Translations under genes and position numbers: made by a program | Shown: piece after piece, positions 15,689 through 24,023 of the stretch | Layout: the number at the start of each line of letters is the position of its first letter | Numbering within the stretch: position 1 is the first letter of the stretch | Origin: Kribbella antibiotica | GTDB taxonomy: Bacteria; Actinomycetota; Actinomycetes; Propionibacteriales; Kribbellaceae | Assembly (NCBI RefSeq): GCF_004349055.1 | Contig: NZ_SMKX01000023.1 | Coordinates: 1 to 64,000 of the forward strand | Direction of reading: 5' to 3' | Length of the DNA: 64,000 bases | Notes under the pieces: generated by a model | What the model saw: only the letters and a program-made list of their open reading frames with translations | Database searches by the model: none | What the model was told of the DNA's origin: nothing

Positions 15689-17719
15689 ATGGATGAGCAC
15701 GCGGGGCATTCGATGGATCACTCGGGGCATGGTGGGCACGGGGATCATGCGGCGCAGTTCAAGGACCGGTTCTGGGTCAGCTTGGGGCTGTCGGTGCCGG
15801 TGGTGTTCTTCAGCGAGATGTTCGCCGACCTGCTGGGATATACGCGGCCCGACTTTCCGGGGGCGAGCTGGATCGCGCCGGTTCTCGGCACCGCGATCTT
15901 CCTGTACGGCGGACGCCCGTTCCTGACCGGTGGTTGGGCCGAACTGCGGTCGCGGCGGCCGGGCATGATGCTCCTCATCTCGATGGCGATCACGGTCGCG
16001 TTCGTCGCGTCATGGGTCACCACCCTCAAGATCGGTAGCTTCGACCTTGACTTCTGGTGGGAGCTCGCGCTGCTGATCGTGATCATGCTGCTCGGGCACT
16101 GGCTGGAGATGCGAGCACTCGGGGCCGCCTCCGGAGCGCTCGATGCGCTGGCCGCGTTGCTACCGGATGAGGCTGAGAAGGTCACGCCCGATGGGGTCAC
16201 CCCAGTGCCACTCCACATGCTCGCAGCGGGCGACGTCGTACTGGTGCGGTCGGGCGGCCGGGTCCCCGCGGACGGGACGGTTGTCGACGGGCAGGCCGAG
16301 GTTGACGAGTCGATGATCACCGGGGAGTCGAGGCCGGTTTCGCGGGCAGTCGGTGACTCGGTGGTCGCCGGAACTGTTGCCACCGACAACGCCCTTCGCG
16401 TCGAGATCACCGCGGTCGGCGACGACACTGCGCTGGCCGGGATCCAGCGGCTGGTCGCGGAGGCGCAGGCGTCGTCGTCCCGCGCGCAGGCACTGGCCGA
16501 TCGGGCCGCCGCGTTCCTCTTCTACTTCGCGTCGGGTGCCGGGGTGATCACCTTCATCGTGTGGTCGCTGCTGGGCGAGCTCGACCAGGCCGTCACCCGC
16601 ACCGTCACTGTCCTCGTGATCGCCTGCCCGCACGCTCTCGGCCTCGCGATCCCGCTGGTGATCGCGATCTCCACCGAGCGGGCCGCGAAGGCCGGCGTAC
16701 TGGTGAAGGACCGGCTGGCGCTGGAGCGGATGCGCACCATCGACGTCGTCCTGTTCGACAAGACCGGCACGCTGACGAAGGGCGAGCCCGCCGTACTCGG
16801 CGTCGCGCCGACCGCCGGTGTAACGGAAGACGAACTGCTCGCACTCGCAGCAGCCGTCGAGGCGGACAGTGAACACCCGCTGGCGAAGGCGATCGTCCGC
16901 GCGCATGCGGACAGCGCCAGCCGCGGACAGCTCGTGGCGACCGGATTCACCTCGCTCACCGGGCGCGGCGTACAGGCTGTTGTCAATGGCAACGAAGTTG
17001 CTGTCGGTGGACCGGCGTTACTGCGCGAGTACGGCGTCGCTGAGCCGGCCGAGCTCGAGGCGCGCATCGCGGAGTGGAAGTCGCAGGGCGCGGCAGTGCT
17101 GCAGGTGCTGAAGGACCGGCAGGTCGTCGGTGCGATCGCCCTCGCGGATGCCGTGCGTGAGGAGTCCCGACAAGCCGTGGATGCCTTGCACCAAAGGGGT
17201 GTCCGGGTGGCGATGATCACCGGCGACGCCCACCAGGTGGCCGACGCGGTGGCGAGCGAGCTGGGGATCGACGAGGTCTTCGCCGAGGTCTTGCCGGGCG
17301 ACAAAGACGCCAAGGTCAGCGAACTGCAGGCCCGCGGACTGAAGGTCGCCATGGTCGGCGACGGCGTGAACGACGCCCCCGCCCTGGCACGTGCCGAGGT
17401 CGGCATCGCGATCGGCGCCGGCACCGACGTAGCGATCGAATCCGCCGGAGTCGTACTCGCCGCCGACGACCCGAGAGCCGTCCTGTCGGTGATCGACCTG
17501 TCCCGGGCCAGCTACCGCAAGATGTGGCAGAACCTCGTTTGGGCGACCGGCTACAACGTCATCACCGTCCCGCTGGCAGCCGGCGTACTGGCGTTCGCAG
17601 GTATCCTCGTCTCACCCGCCGTCGGCGCCCTGCTGATGTCGATCTCCACCATCGTCGTCGCCCTCAACGCCCAGCTGCTAAGACGACTGGACCTAAGGCC
17701 CGACCGCCTTACCCGCTGA
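15689..17719 (+). CDS. copB: P1B-type copper-transporting ATPase, CopB-like (CPH motif)
   Basis: A 676-residue membrane ATPase. The N-terminus is a histidine-rich tail (HAGHSMDHSGHGGHGDH) instead of a heavy-metal-associated CXXC domain. The core has the actuator loop TGES, the ion-path motif CPH in ACPHALGLA, the phosphorylation site DKTGTLTKG, and the hinge GDGVNDAPAL. CPH plus a His-rich tail is typical of CopB-type pumps, often assigned to Cu+/Cu2+ or Ag+ export. The ATG at 15689 is chosen from the CsoR-like operator and -10 directly upstream; a longer frame exists but would run through the operator. Expression should be induced by copper. Confidence 0.92.
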   Translation: MDEHAGHSMDHSGHGGHGDHAAQFKDRFWVSLGLSVPVVFFSEMFADLLGYTRPDFPGASWIAPVLGTAIFLYGGRPFLTGGWAELRSRRPGMMLLISMAITVAFVASWVTTLKIGSFDLDFWWELALLIVIMLLGHWLEMRALGAASGALDALAALLPDEAEKVTPDGVTPVPLHMLAAGDVVLVRSGGRVPADGTVVDGQAEVDESMITGESRPVSRAVGDSVVAGTVATDNALRVEITAVGDDTALAGIQRLVAEAQASSSRAQALADRAAAFLFYFASGAGVITFIVWSLLGELDQAVTRTVTVLVIACPHALGLAIPLVIAISTERAAKAGVLVKDRLALERMRTIDVVLFDKTGTLTKGEPAVLGVAPTAGVTEDELLALAAAVEADSEHPLAKAIVRAHADSASRGQLVATGFTSLTGRGVQAVVNGNEVAVGGPALLREYGVAEPAELEARIAEWKSQGAAVLQVLKDRQVVGAIALADAVREESRQAVDALHQRGVRVAMITGDAHQVADAVASELGIDEVFAEVLPGDKDAKVSELQARGLKVAMVGDGVNDAPALARAEVGIAIGAGTDVAIESAGVVLAADDPRAVLSVIDLSRASYRKMWQNLVWATGYNVITVPLAAGVLAFAGILVSPAVGALLMSISTIVVALNAQLLRRLDLRPDRLTR

Positions 17720-17720
17720 C

Positions 17721-17826
17721 AGCGGACCGCCCCCGCTGTCTAACCCGGCCCGCCCAACCGAGTTCACGCTCAGCCGGGCGGCGCGGCCGGCCCATTCGGG
17801 AGGTTGGTCAGTGGTAGCGGTCCGCC
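17721..17826. repeat. 106-bp palindromic element, copy 1
   Basis: The ends are imperfect inverted repeats (GCGGACCGC at the left, GCGGTCCGC at the right) with a central CACGCTCAGC (17765-17774). The right 19 bp lie inside the 3' end of the minus-strand MBL-fold gene. Copies 2 and 3 are at 22312 and 62834. Confidence 0.8.
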
Positions 17827-18578
17827 TCGGCCAGTGCCTCGAACTGCACCGGGTCGTGGGCACAGAAAACGGTCGTGCCGGAGCCTGCTTGGTGGAGCTC
17901 GGCTAGGCGGGCGTGGTTGGAGCGGACGCGCGCGGCGTCGAAGGCGACTGCTCGCTCGTTGAGCCGCAGCGACCATGGGATCGGCTTTCTCTCCAACGTT
18001 CCGCGATGGAAGAACGAGTCACCGGCATGCAGCAAACGGCCGTTGTCAACGGCAACGGCCGCGTGGCCGCGAGTGTGGCCTGGCAAGGGGATGAGTACGA
18101 CGCCTGGCAGGATCTCGTGCGCGCCGGTGAAGCCGTTCCAGGTATCGCCGCCGACCGGATGTTCAACCAACCGAGGCCCATGCGCCCACTGCGCCGACTG
18201 ATACCGCTGCCGCTCCTGCCACGACGGCGAATGCACCGCAGCGCGGGCCTCAGTCGCCGTCACATGCACTGCGGCCGACGGGAAGTCCGCCAGCCCACCA
18301 ATGTGGTCGAGATCGAAGTGCGTCACCACAACATCCCGTACGTCGCTCGCCGCGAACCCCAACTTCTCGACCTGCCGAATCGCGGTCTCGGCCGGATCAA
18401 GCACCGGCCGCACCAACCGCCGAGCCGGCCCCAACCGGGACGGATCCGCGATATCAGCCAGCCCGAACCCCGTGTCGACCAGAACCAACCCATCTGAAGA
18501 CTCGATCAGCAGCACATGACAGACCAGCGGCGCCCCCGGAAACCGGAGCGAACCGCAGTTGAGGTGGTGGACCCGCAT
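17808..18578 (-). CDS. MBL-fold metallo-hydrolase, lactonase-like
   Basis: A 256-residue soluble metallo-beta-lactamase-fold enzyme. The metal motif is THFDLDHIGG, a variant of HXHXDH in which the second position is Asp, as in some quorum-quenching lactonases and related hydrolases. Further metal ligands are in PGHTRGH, AGDSFFH and the C-terminal CAHDP. A hydrolytic role on a lactone or ester is likely, but the substrate is unknown. The start at 18578 overlaps the upstream stop as TGATG, so it is coupled to the SnoaL-like gene. The last six residues (EADRYH) and stop are encoded within or beside the 106-bp repeat, so the C-terminus may have been reshaped by the element. Confidence 0.85.
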   Translation of the reverse strand: MRVHHLNCGSLRFPGAPLVCHVLLIESSDGLVLVDTGFGLADIADPSRLGPARRLVRPVLDPAETAIRQVEKLGFAASDVRDVVVTHFDLDHIGGLADFPSAAVHVTATEARAAVHSPSWQERQRYQSAQWAHGPRLVEHPVGGDTWNGFTGAHEILPGVVLIPLPGHTRGHAAVAVDNGRLLHAGDSFFHRGTLERKPIPWSLRLNERAVAFDAARVRSNHARLAELHQAGSGTTVFCAHDPVQFEALAEADRYH

Positions 18579-19030
18579 CAACGCGGCGCAGTCAGCAACT
18601 CGGGCCGGCCGATCTGCATCACCAGCGACGCCGTGTCGAAGTACACGCGCTCCAGCGTGATCCGGTCGCCGGTGAAGAAGAACACCGCGATCACCGGCAC
18701 CCGGTAGGCCTTGCCGGTCGGCGGGAATCCGTAGAACTCGCCGAGGTTCGTCCCGAGCAGGTCGAACTCGACGATCACCGAGTCGGCGGCCGCGTGGAAT
18801 CGCACGTTGTCGTGCCGCTGGTCGGGGAAGGCGGTCCGGGTCAGCGTGTAGTACGCCATCACCTGCTCGGCGCCCTCGAAGGTCTGCCCGGTCGGCACGA
18901 TCTCGTACAGCGGATGCCCGTCGAAGGTCGCCAGCGTGAGATCGAACTCCTGCGTGACCTCGGTGTCCATGTGCTCCTGGATCACTGCGATCCGCCGCGC
19001 GGCCAGGTCTGCGTCAACACTCAGTTCCAT
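18578..19030 (-). CDS. SnoaL-like / NTF2-fold protein
   Basis: A 150-residue protein with the cone-shaped NTF2-like fold. The sequence (VTQEFDLTLATFDGHPLYEIVPTG, GFPPTGKAYRVPVIAVFFF, ITLERVYFDTASLVMQIG) follows the pattern of SnoaL-type ester cyclases and steroid isomerase-like proteins. These bind small hydrophobic ligands and may have no catalysis. The start at ATG 19030 is preferred over a longer frame because the family begins near here. It is translationally coupled to the MBL-fold hydrolase, suggesting action on a common small molecule. Confidence 0.75.
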   Translation of the reverse strand: MELSVDADLAARRIAVIQEHMDTEVTQEFDLTLATFDGHPLYEIVPTGQTFEGAEQVMAYYTLTRTAFPDQRHDNVRFHAAADSVIVEFDLLGTNLGEFYGFPPTGKAYRVPVIAVFFFTGDRITLERVYFDTASLVMQIGRPELLTAPR

Positions 19031-19143
19031 GCTGCGAAACCCTAGGGGATCTTTCCGGTCCACCGGCCCCCTACGGCGGGTCCCTGTGGTGCGCCCTACG
19101 GAGAACTGTCCGATTGCGGCCGCGACACGCCACGCCGAAGCGA

Positions 19144-19179
19144 CGCCGTACGGGGGTCTTGGGACGGATCCGTACGGCG
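19144..19179 (-). terminator. Hairpin downstream of the fucose operon
   Basis: CGCCGTACGG (19144-19153) and CCGTACGGCG (19170-19179) form a perfect 10-bp stem with a 16-nt loop, starting 8 nt after the stop of the aldo/keto reductase gene on the minus strand. There is no U-tract, so it may act as a 3' end stabiliser or a weak terminator. Confidence 0.45.
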
Positions 19180-19187
19180 CTTCGTCG

Positions 19188-20159
19188 TCAGGCGGTCGGT
19201 GCGTCCGCGCGGAGCAAGCCGGTCGACTTCAGGTCGGACCACAGGCCGGAAGGGATTTCGGCCTGATCCAGCGCCGCATTGGTCTGGACCTCCGCCGCGT
19301 TTCGGCAGCCGACCGCAATACCGGCAACAGCCTCGTGGAACCGCGGGAAGGCGAGAGCGGCCGCAGGCAGCGTGACGCCATGCGACTCGCACACATCGGC
19401 CAGCTGGTTGGCCTTCGCGATCAACGCCGCATCGGCCGGCGCGTAGTTGAAGGTCGTGTCCACGGCCGGCCGCGGCTGCGACAACAGACCGGAGTTGAAG
19501 ACCCCCACAGCAACAACCTGTACGTCGTTCGCCAGGCACGCCGGCAGGATGTCGTCGAGCCCGGCGGGGTCGATCAGCGAATAGCGGCCGGCCAGCATGA
19601 TCACGTCGACATCGACCTCGGTGACGAACCGGGTGAGCATCGCGGTCTGGTTCATCCCGGACCCGATCGCCCCGATCACACCCTGATCCCGCAGCTCGAT
19701 CAGCGCCGGAAACGCGGTCGCGATGGCCTCGTCGCCGTGGTCGTCGGGGTCGTGCACGAAGACGATGTCGAGGCGGTCGGTGCCGATCCTGCGCAGCGAG
19801 TCCTCGATGCTGCGCAGGACGCCGTCCCGGCTGAAGTCCCAGCGGCGGCGACGCTTGGTGGTAACCGCGAAGCCCTGGTCGTCCGGTGCCTCGGTGTCGG
19901 CCTCGTAGATGATCCGGCCGACCTTCGAGGACAGCACGTACTCATCCCGCGGCTTCCCGGCGAGCCCCCGGCCAAGCCGCTCTTCGGCCAGTCCGAGCCC
20001 GTAGTGCGGCGCGGTGTCGAAGTACCGCCAGCCCGCGTCCCAGGCCGCATTCACCGTGGCGAGGGCATCATCCTCGGAGACCTTTGTCCGCAGACCGGCC
20101 AGCGGCGCTCCGCCCAGTCCGATCTTGAAACGGTCGCCGAAGATGTTCAGACCGCTCAT
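19188..20159 (-). CDS. Aldo/keto reductase, probable L-fucose dehydrogenase
   Basis: A 323-residue TIM-barrel NAD(P)-dependent oxidoreductase. AKR features visible are WRYFDTAPHYGLGLAEERLG (catalytic Asp and Tyr), the Lys in VLSSKVGR and the His in IVFVHDPDD. The sequence matches the D-threo-aldose/L-fucose 1-dehydrogenase branch. As the last gene of a three-gene operon with L-fuconate dehydratase it should oxidise L-fucose to L-fucono-lactone, the first step of the non-phosphorylating pathway. The ATG at 20159 overlaps the SDR stop by 4 nt. Assignment to this step rather than another aldose relies on context. Confidence 0.87.
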   Translation of the reverse strand: MSGLNIFGDRFKIGLGGAPLAGLRTKVSEDDALATVNAAWDAGWRYFDTAPHYGLGLAEERLGRGLAGKPRDEYVLSSKVGRIIYEADTEAPDDQGFAVTTKRRRRWDFSRDGVLRSIEDSLRRIGTDRLDIVFVHDPDDHGDEAIATAFPALIELRDQGVIGAIGSGMNQTAMLTRFVTEVDVDVIMLAGRYSLIDPAGLDDILPACLANDVQVVAVGVFNSGLLSQPRPAVDTTFNYAPADAALIAKANQLADVCESHGVTLPAAALAFPRFHEAVAGIAVGCRNAAEVQTNAALDQAEIPSGLWSDLKSTGLLRADAPTA

Positions 20160-20923
20160 GACCGCGCCGCTGGGAGTCGCAGACCCTGCATTCCGCCGTC
20201 GACAGCAAGCGCCGTACCGGTGGTTGAGCCGGACAGCGGGCTGGCCAGGTACGCGATGGCGTGGGCGACCTCCTCGGCCGACACCAGACGACCCATCGGC
20301 TGCCGGGCTTCAAGCGATGCGCGCTCCGCCTCCGGGTCGGCGGCGCTGTCGAGCAAACGGCCGACCCACGGGGTGTCCGCCGTACCGGGGTTCACGCAGT
20401 TGACCCGGATGCCTTCGCGAACGTGGTCAGCGGCCATCGCCATCGTCAAGGCCAGTACGGCGCCCTTGCTGGCGGAGTACACGGCGCGGTTCGGCAGGCC
20501 GGCAGTGGCAGCGATCGAGCAGGTGTTGACGATCGCGGCCGCGGACGACTTGCGCAGATACGGCAGAGCGGCGCGGGTGACGCGGGCGATCCCGACCACG
20601 TTGACGTCGAGAACGCGGTGCCACTCGTCGTCGTCGTTCGCCGCGACGTTGCCCTGGGCCCCGATCCCGGCGTTGTTCACCACGATGTCGATCCCGCCGA
20701 GCTGCAGCGCGGCCGCGGCGATGGCGGACCGCACGGAGGCGTCATCGGTGACATCGGCCGCGATGCCGGTCAGCGGCTCGGCGACGTCGGGTTTGAGGTC
20801 GAACACGACCACCTGCGCGCCACGAGCGGCCAGCAGGGTGGCGGCCGCGAGGCCCAGGCCCGACGCGCCGCCGGTGACCACAGCTCGCAGGCCGGTGAAA
20901 GTGTTGTCTTGCGGGCTAGTCAC
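20156..20923 (-). CDS. Short-chain dehydrogenase, probable 2-keto-3-deoxy-L-fuconate dehydrogenase
   Basis: A 255-residue classical SDR. It has the cofactor motif [12 protein letters not shown], the NNAG motif, a catalytic Ser ([11 protein letters not shown]) and YSASKGA with the YXXXK pair. An acidic residue after the second strand (VVFDLKPD) predicts NAD+ preference. Placed between L-fuconate dehydratase and an AKR, the likely role is oxidation of 2-keto-3-deoxy-L-fuconate. An alternative is L-fucose dehydrogenase, with the AKR serving another step. The GTG start at 20923 overlaps the upstream stop by 4 nt. Confidence 0.85.
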   Translation of the reverse strand: MTSPQDNTFTGLRAVVTGGASGLGLAAATLLAARGAQVVVFDLKPDVAEPLTGIAADVTDDASVRSAIAAAALQLGGIDIVVNNAGIGAQGNVAANDDDEWHRVLDVNVVGIARVTRAALPYLRKSSAAAIVNTCSIAATAGLPNRAVYSASKGAVLALTMAMAADHVREGIRVNCVNPGTADTPWVGRLLDSAADPEAERASLEARQPMGRLVSAEEVAHAIAYLASPLSGSTTGTALAVDGGMQGLRLPAARS

Positions 20924-22236
20924 TGGTTCTCCTTAGTGAGGTCGTTCCAGATCTTGCCACCCGGGAAGCGGAAGTCGGTCAGCGTCTCGGCGTCCATCTC
21001 GGCGCCGAAGCCCGGCTTCACCGGTGCCACGTAGTGCCCGGCCCGGATCACGACCGGGTCCAGGAAGTGCTCGTGCAGGTGGTCGACGAACTCGATCACC
21101 CGGTCCTCGACCGTCCCGCTGACCGCAACGTAGTCGAACATCGACAGGTGCTGGACCAGCTCACACAGTCCTACCCCGCCTGCATGCGGACACACCGGTA
21201 CGCCGAACTTCGCGGCCAGCAGCAGGATCGCGATGTTCTCGTTCACTCCGGCGACCCGGGCGCTGTCGAGCTGGAGCACGGATAGCGATCCGGCTTGCAG
21301 CATCTGCTTGAACACAACGCGGTTCTGCACGTGCTCGCCGGTCGCGACGCGGGTCGGCGCAATCGCCTTCGCGATGGTCGCGTGGCCGAGGATGTCGTCG
21401 GGGCTGGTCGGCTCCTCGATCCACCAGACGTCGTACGGCGCCAGCGCCTTGACCCACTCGATGGCGTCGGCGACGTCCCAGCGCTGGTTGGCGTCGATGG
21501 CGATCCGGATGTCGGGGCCGACGGCCTCGCGGGCCAGCCGCATCCGGCGGATGTCGTCGTCGAGGTTCGCGCCGACCTTCAGCTTGATCTGCGTGAACCC
21601 CTCGGCGACGGCCTCGTGACACAGCCGGATCAGCTTGGCGTCGTCGTACCCGAGCCAGCCGGGCGTCGTCGTGTACGCCGGGTAGCCGTTCTCCCGCAGC
21701 AGCGCCTCACGCTCGCCGCGGCCGGTCTGACCCTTGCGCAGGATCTCGAGCGCCTCGTCCGGAGTGAGCGCATCGGTCAGGTAGCGGAAGTCGACCAGGT
21801 CGACGATCTGCTCAGGCGTCAGATCGGACAGCAACTTCCAGAGCGGGACACCGGCGCGTTTGGCCGCCAGATCCCAGACTGCGTTGACGACTGCGCCGAT
21901 CGCCATGTGCATGACGCCCTTCTCCGGGCCCAGCCAGCGCAGCTGCGAGTCGTGCACGAGCGACTTCCAGAAGCCGCCGAGATCGTTCAGCGTCGCGTCC
22001 AGGTCGAGCCCGACGACGTGGTCGCGCAGCGCGTGGATGGCGGCGGTCTGCACGTCGTTCCCACGACCGATCGTGAACGCGAAACCGTGCCCTTCGAGCC
22101 CGTCGCCGGCATCGGTGCGCAGGATCAGGTACGCCGCCGAGTAGTCCGGGTCGGGGTTCATCGCGTCGGAGCCGTCCAGGTCCAGCGACGTGGGGAAGCG
22201 GACGTCATACGTCTCTAACTCGGTGAAACGTGCCAT
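20920..22236 (-). CDS. L-fuconate dehydratase (enolase superfamily)
   Basis: A 438-residue enzyme converting L-fuconate to 2-keto-3-deoxy-L-fuconate. Numbering from the ATG at 22236 puts the catalytic lysines in IKLK at K218 and K220, the Mg2+ ligands at D248 (IAIDAN), E274 (WWIEEP) and E301 (TGEH), and the general base H351 (CPHAGG). As I recall them, these are the positions described for the Xanthomonas enzyme, so both start and function are well supported. First gene of the operon. A perfect palindromic operator lies 42 nt upstream. A longer in-frame start at 22359 would run through the operator and a repeat element and is rejected. Confidence 0.95.
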   Translation of the reverse strand: MARFTELETYDVRFPTSLDLDGSDAMNPDPDYSAAYLILRTDAGDGLEGHGFAFTIGRGNDVQTAAIHALRDHVVGLDLDATLNDLGGFWKSLVHDSQLRWLGPEKGVMHMAIGAVVNAVWDLAAKRAGVPLWKLLSDLTPEQIVDLVDFRYLTDALTPDEALEILRKGQTGRGEREALLRENGYPAYTTTPGWLGYDDAKLIRLCHEAVAEGFTQIKLKVGANLDDDIRRMRLAREAVGPDIRIAIDANQRWDVADAIEWVKALAPYDVWWIEEPTSPDDILGHATIAKAIAPTRVATGEHVQNRVVFKQMLQAGSLSVLQLDSARVAGVNENIAILLLAAKFGVPVCPHAGGVGLCELVQHLSMFDYVAVSGTVEDRVIEFVDHLHEHFLDPVVIRAGHYVAPVKPGFGAEMDAETLTDFRFPGGKIWNDLTKENQ

Positions 22237-22277
22237 GGAGTGACCCGATCTGGTGCGGAGGGCGGTCTGTTCGACGA

Positions 22278-22289
22278 ATCCTATAGGAT
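22278..22289 (-). promoter_or_regulatory. Palindromic operator of the fucose operon
   Basis: ATCCTATAGGAT is a perfect 12-bp palindrome in an otherwise GC-rich stretch, 42 nt upstream of the L-fuconate dehydratase ATG. Its form resembles sites of FCD-type GntR regulators of sugar-acid operons. No regulator gene is adjacent. Confidence 0.6.
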
Positions 22290-22311
22290 ATGTGGCAGCT
22301 TCGGCAGGGGG

Positions 22312-22417
22312 TTTGGACCGCCACCACTGACTAACTGGGCCGCCCACCGCCACCTGCACGCTCAGCGCCTCCTCGCGGGGCCCGTCGGCGGGAGGTTGGA
22401 CAGTGCTGGAAGTCCGC
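22312..22417. repeat. 106-bp palindromic element, copy 2
   Basis: GACCGCCACCACTGACTAAC at the left (22317-22336), central CACGCTCAGC (22358-22367), and GGGAGGTTGGACAGTG plus TCCGCC at the right. It is the same length and orientation as copy 1. It fills the space between the divergent fucose and dihydropteroate synthase operons. Confidence 0.8.
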
Positions 22418-22421
22418 CGGA

Positions 22422-22427
22422 TACAGT
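22422..22427 (+). promoter_or_regulatory. -10 hexamer of probable leaderless promoter
   Basis: TACAGT lies 6 nt before the ATG of the dihydropteroate synthase gene, just outside the right arm of repeat copy 2. No Shine-Dalgarno sequence is present. Confidence 0.45.
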
Positions 22428-22433
22428 CGCCTC

Positions 22434-23300
22434 ATGACTGCGCTGCGCCTGGGCCAACGCACTTTCGGGGTCGGCGAGTTCGCCGTGATGGCGATCGTGA
22501 ACCGGACTCCGGACTCGTTCTACGACCGGGGCGCGACCTACGCGGCCGATGCGGCATACGCGGCGATCGATCAGGCGGTCGCGGACGGTGCCGATCTGGT
22601 CGACATCGGTGGCGTGAAGGCCGGGTACGGCGAGCCGGTCAGCGAGGACGAGGAGCTACGGCGGACGGTCGACTTCGTGGCCGGGATCCGAGAGCGGCAC
22701 CCCTCGCTGGTGATCAGCGTGGACACCTACCGCAGCGGCGTCGCCCGGCGCGTGGTCGAGGCCGGTGCCGACCTGCTGAACGACACCTGGTCCGGTTCCG
22801 ACCCTGACCTCGTCTACGCCGCCGCCGAGTTCGGCGCCGGGCTCGTCTGCAGTCACGTCGGCGGACTCTCCCCGCGCACCGACCCGCACCGGATGGCGTA
22901 CGACGACGTGGTCGAAGACGTCATCCGTACGACGACCGGTCTCGCCGAGCGCGCAGTCGCGGCCGGGGTGCGGCGGGACGGGATCCTCATCGATCCGACC
23001 CACGACTTCGGCAAGAACACCCTGCAGTCGCTCGAACTGACCCGCCGGCTGGATGAGCTGGCGGCAACCGGCTGGCCGGTGCTCGTGGCCGTGTCCAACA
23101 AGGACTTCATCGGCGAGACGCTGGAGCTCCCACCTGGTCAGCGCGGCAACGGCACACTGGCCGCACTGAGCATCTCGGCGTGGCTTGGGGCTCGGGTGTT
23201 CCGGGTACACGACGTACCGGCTGCACGCCAGGCGCTCGACCTGATCGCCGTACTGCGTGGCACTGCCCAGCCCGCCGGAACCCGAAGGAGCCTGGCCTGA
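22434..23300 (+). CDS. folP: Dihydropteroate synthase (FolP-type)
   Basis: A 288-residue TIM-barrel enzyme that joins p-aminobenzoate to the pterin diphosphate in folate synthesis. Motifs are VMAIVNRTPDSFYDRG (the sulfonamide-site loop), DLVDIGGVKAGYG with V-D-I-G-G in place of the commoner DIGGESTRP, ISVDTYRSGVAR, LLNDTWSG and ILIDPTHDFGKN. The altered loop (GGVKAGYGEPV instead of GGESTRPG) is typical of actinobacterial FolP2-like paralogues, some of which I recall as lacking synthase activity, so function is probable but not certain. The following reductase gene overlaps by one base. Confidence 0.82.
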   Translation: MTALRLGQRTFGVGEFAVMAIVNRTPDSFYDRGATYAADAAYAAIDQAVADGADLVDIGGVKAGYGEPVSEDEELRRTVDFVAGIRERHPSLVISVDTYRSGVARRVVEAGADLLNDTWSGSDPDLVYAAAEFGAGLVCSHVGGLSPRTDPHRMAYDDVVEDVIRTTTGLAERAVAAGVRRDGILIDPTHDFGKNTLQSLELTRRLDELAATGWPVLVAVSNKDFIGETLELPPGQRGNGTLAALSISAWLGARVFRVHDVPAARQALDLIAVLRGTAQPAGTRRSLA

Positions 23301-24022
23301 TGCGCCAATTGGACGAGCTGACGGACGACGACCTGATCGAGGTCTACCAGGTCGCCGACCGCACGGTGCCGCACCTGCGCGCCAACTTCGTCAGCAGCCT
23401 GGACGGTGCGGTCGAGATCGACGGCAAGTCGAAGGCGCTGTCGAGTGACTCCGACAGTCGGGTCTTCAGCATGATCCGGCGGCTGGCCGACGTCGTACTG
23501 GTCGGTGCCGGCACCATCCGCGACGAGGGCTACACGCCTCTGAGGCTGTCCGCCGCCAGCCGTTCCTGGCGCCAGGCGCAAGGCCTCGCCGAGAACCCCA
23601 CGCTCGCGGTCGTCTCCGGTCGCCTCGAACTCAGCCCCGACAACCCGATCTTCCAGTCGGCCGTGCGCCCACTCGTCATCACGCATGAAGCCTCCCCGCC
23701 GGACCGCCGTGCGGCCCTCGCCAAGGTCGCCGATGTGCTCGTCCTCGGCGGCACCGAGGTCGAGCTGCCCGCGCTGGTCAAGACGCTGGCCGAGCGCGGC
23801 CAGCCGCAGATCCTCTGCGAAGGCGGTCCGAGCCTCCTGGGCGCACTCACCGCCGCTGACCTCGTCGACGAACTCTGTCTGTCCCTGGCGCCCGTCTTGG
23901 CGGGTCCAGGCTCCGGCCGCATCACAGCCGGCGCTCCCACTGCTGCCCGTCAGCTAAAGCTGGCCACGACGGTGGCTGGCGCCGACGACTACCTCTTCTT
24001 CCGCTACCTCCGGGAGTCCTGA
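23300..24022 (+). CDS. RibD C-terminal / DHFR-fold pyrimidine reductase family protein
   Basis: A 240-residue stand-alone RibD_C domain. The motif RANFVSSLDGAVEIDGKS, the loop LADVVLVGAGTIRDEGY, the cofactor motif ILCEGGPSLLG and the C-terminal DELCLSLAPVLAG match riboflavin-pathway reductases of dihydrofolate-reductase fold. There is no deaminase domain. The closest relative I recall is mycobacterial Rv2671, reported to show dihydrofolate reductase activity. Translational coupling to a dihydropteroate synthase (TGATG at 23298-23302, GAAGGAG upstream) makes a folate-reduction role attractive. Confidence 0.83.
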   Translation: MRQLDELTDDDLIEVYQVADRTVPHLRANFVSSLDGAVEIDGKSKALSSDSDSRVFSMIRRLADVVLVGAGTIRDEGYTPLRLSAASRSWRQAQGLAENPTLAVVSGRLELSPDNPIFQSAVRPLVITHEASPPDRRAALAKVADVLVLGGTEVELPALVKTLAERGQPQILCEGGPSLLGALTAADLVDELCLSLAPVLAGPGSGRITAGAPTAARQLKLATTVAGADDYLFFRYLRES

Positions 24023-24023
24023 C

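Noticed and set aside
18936-20936. 666-residue plus-strand open frame opposite the fucose operon
   Set aside because: Shadow; the minus-strand AKR and SDR genes have clear catalytic motifs and 4-nt overlaps.
22237-22359. N-terminal extension of L-fuconate dehydratase to the start at 22359
   Set aside because: It would translate the operator and half of the 106-bp repeat. Catalytic residue numbering fits the start at 22236.
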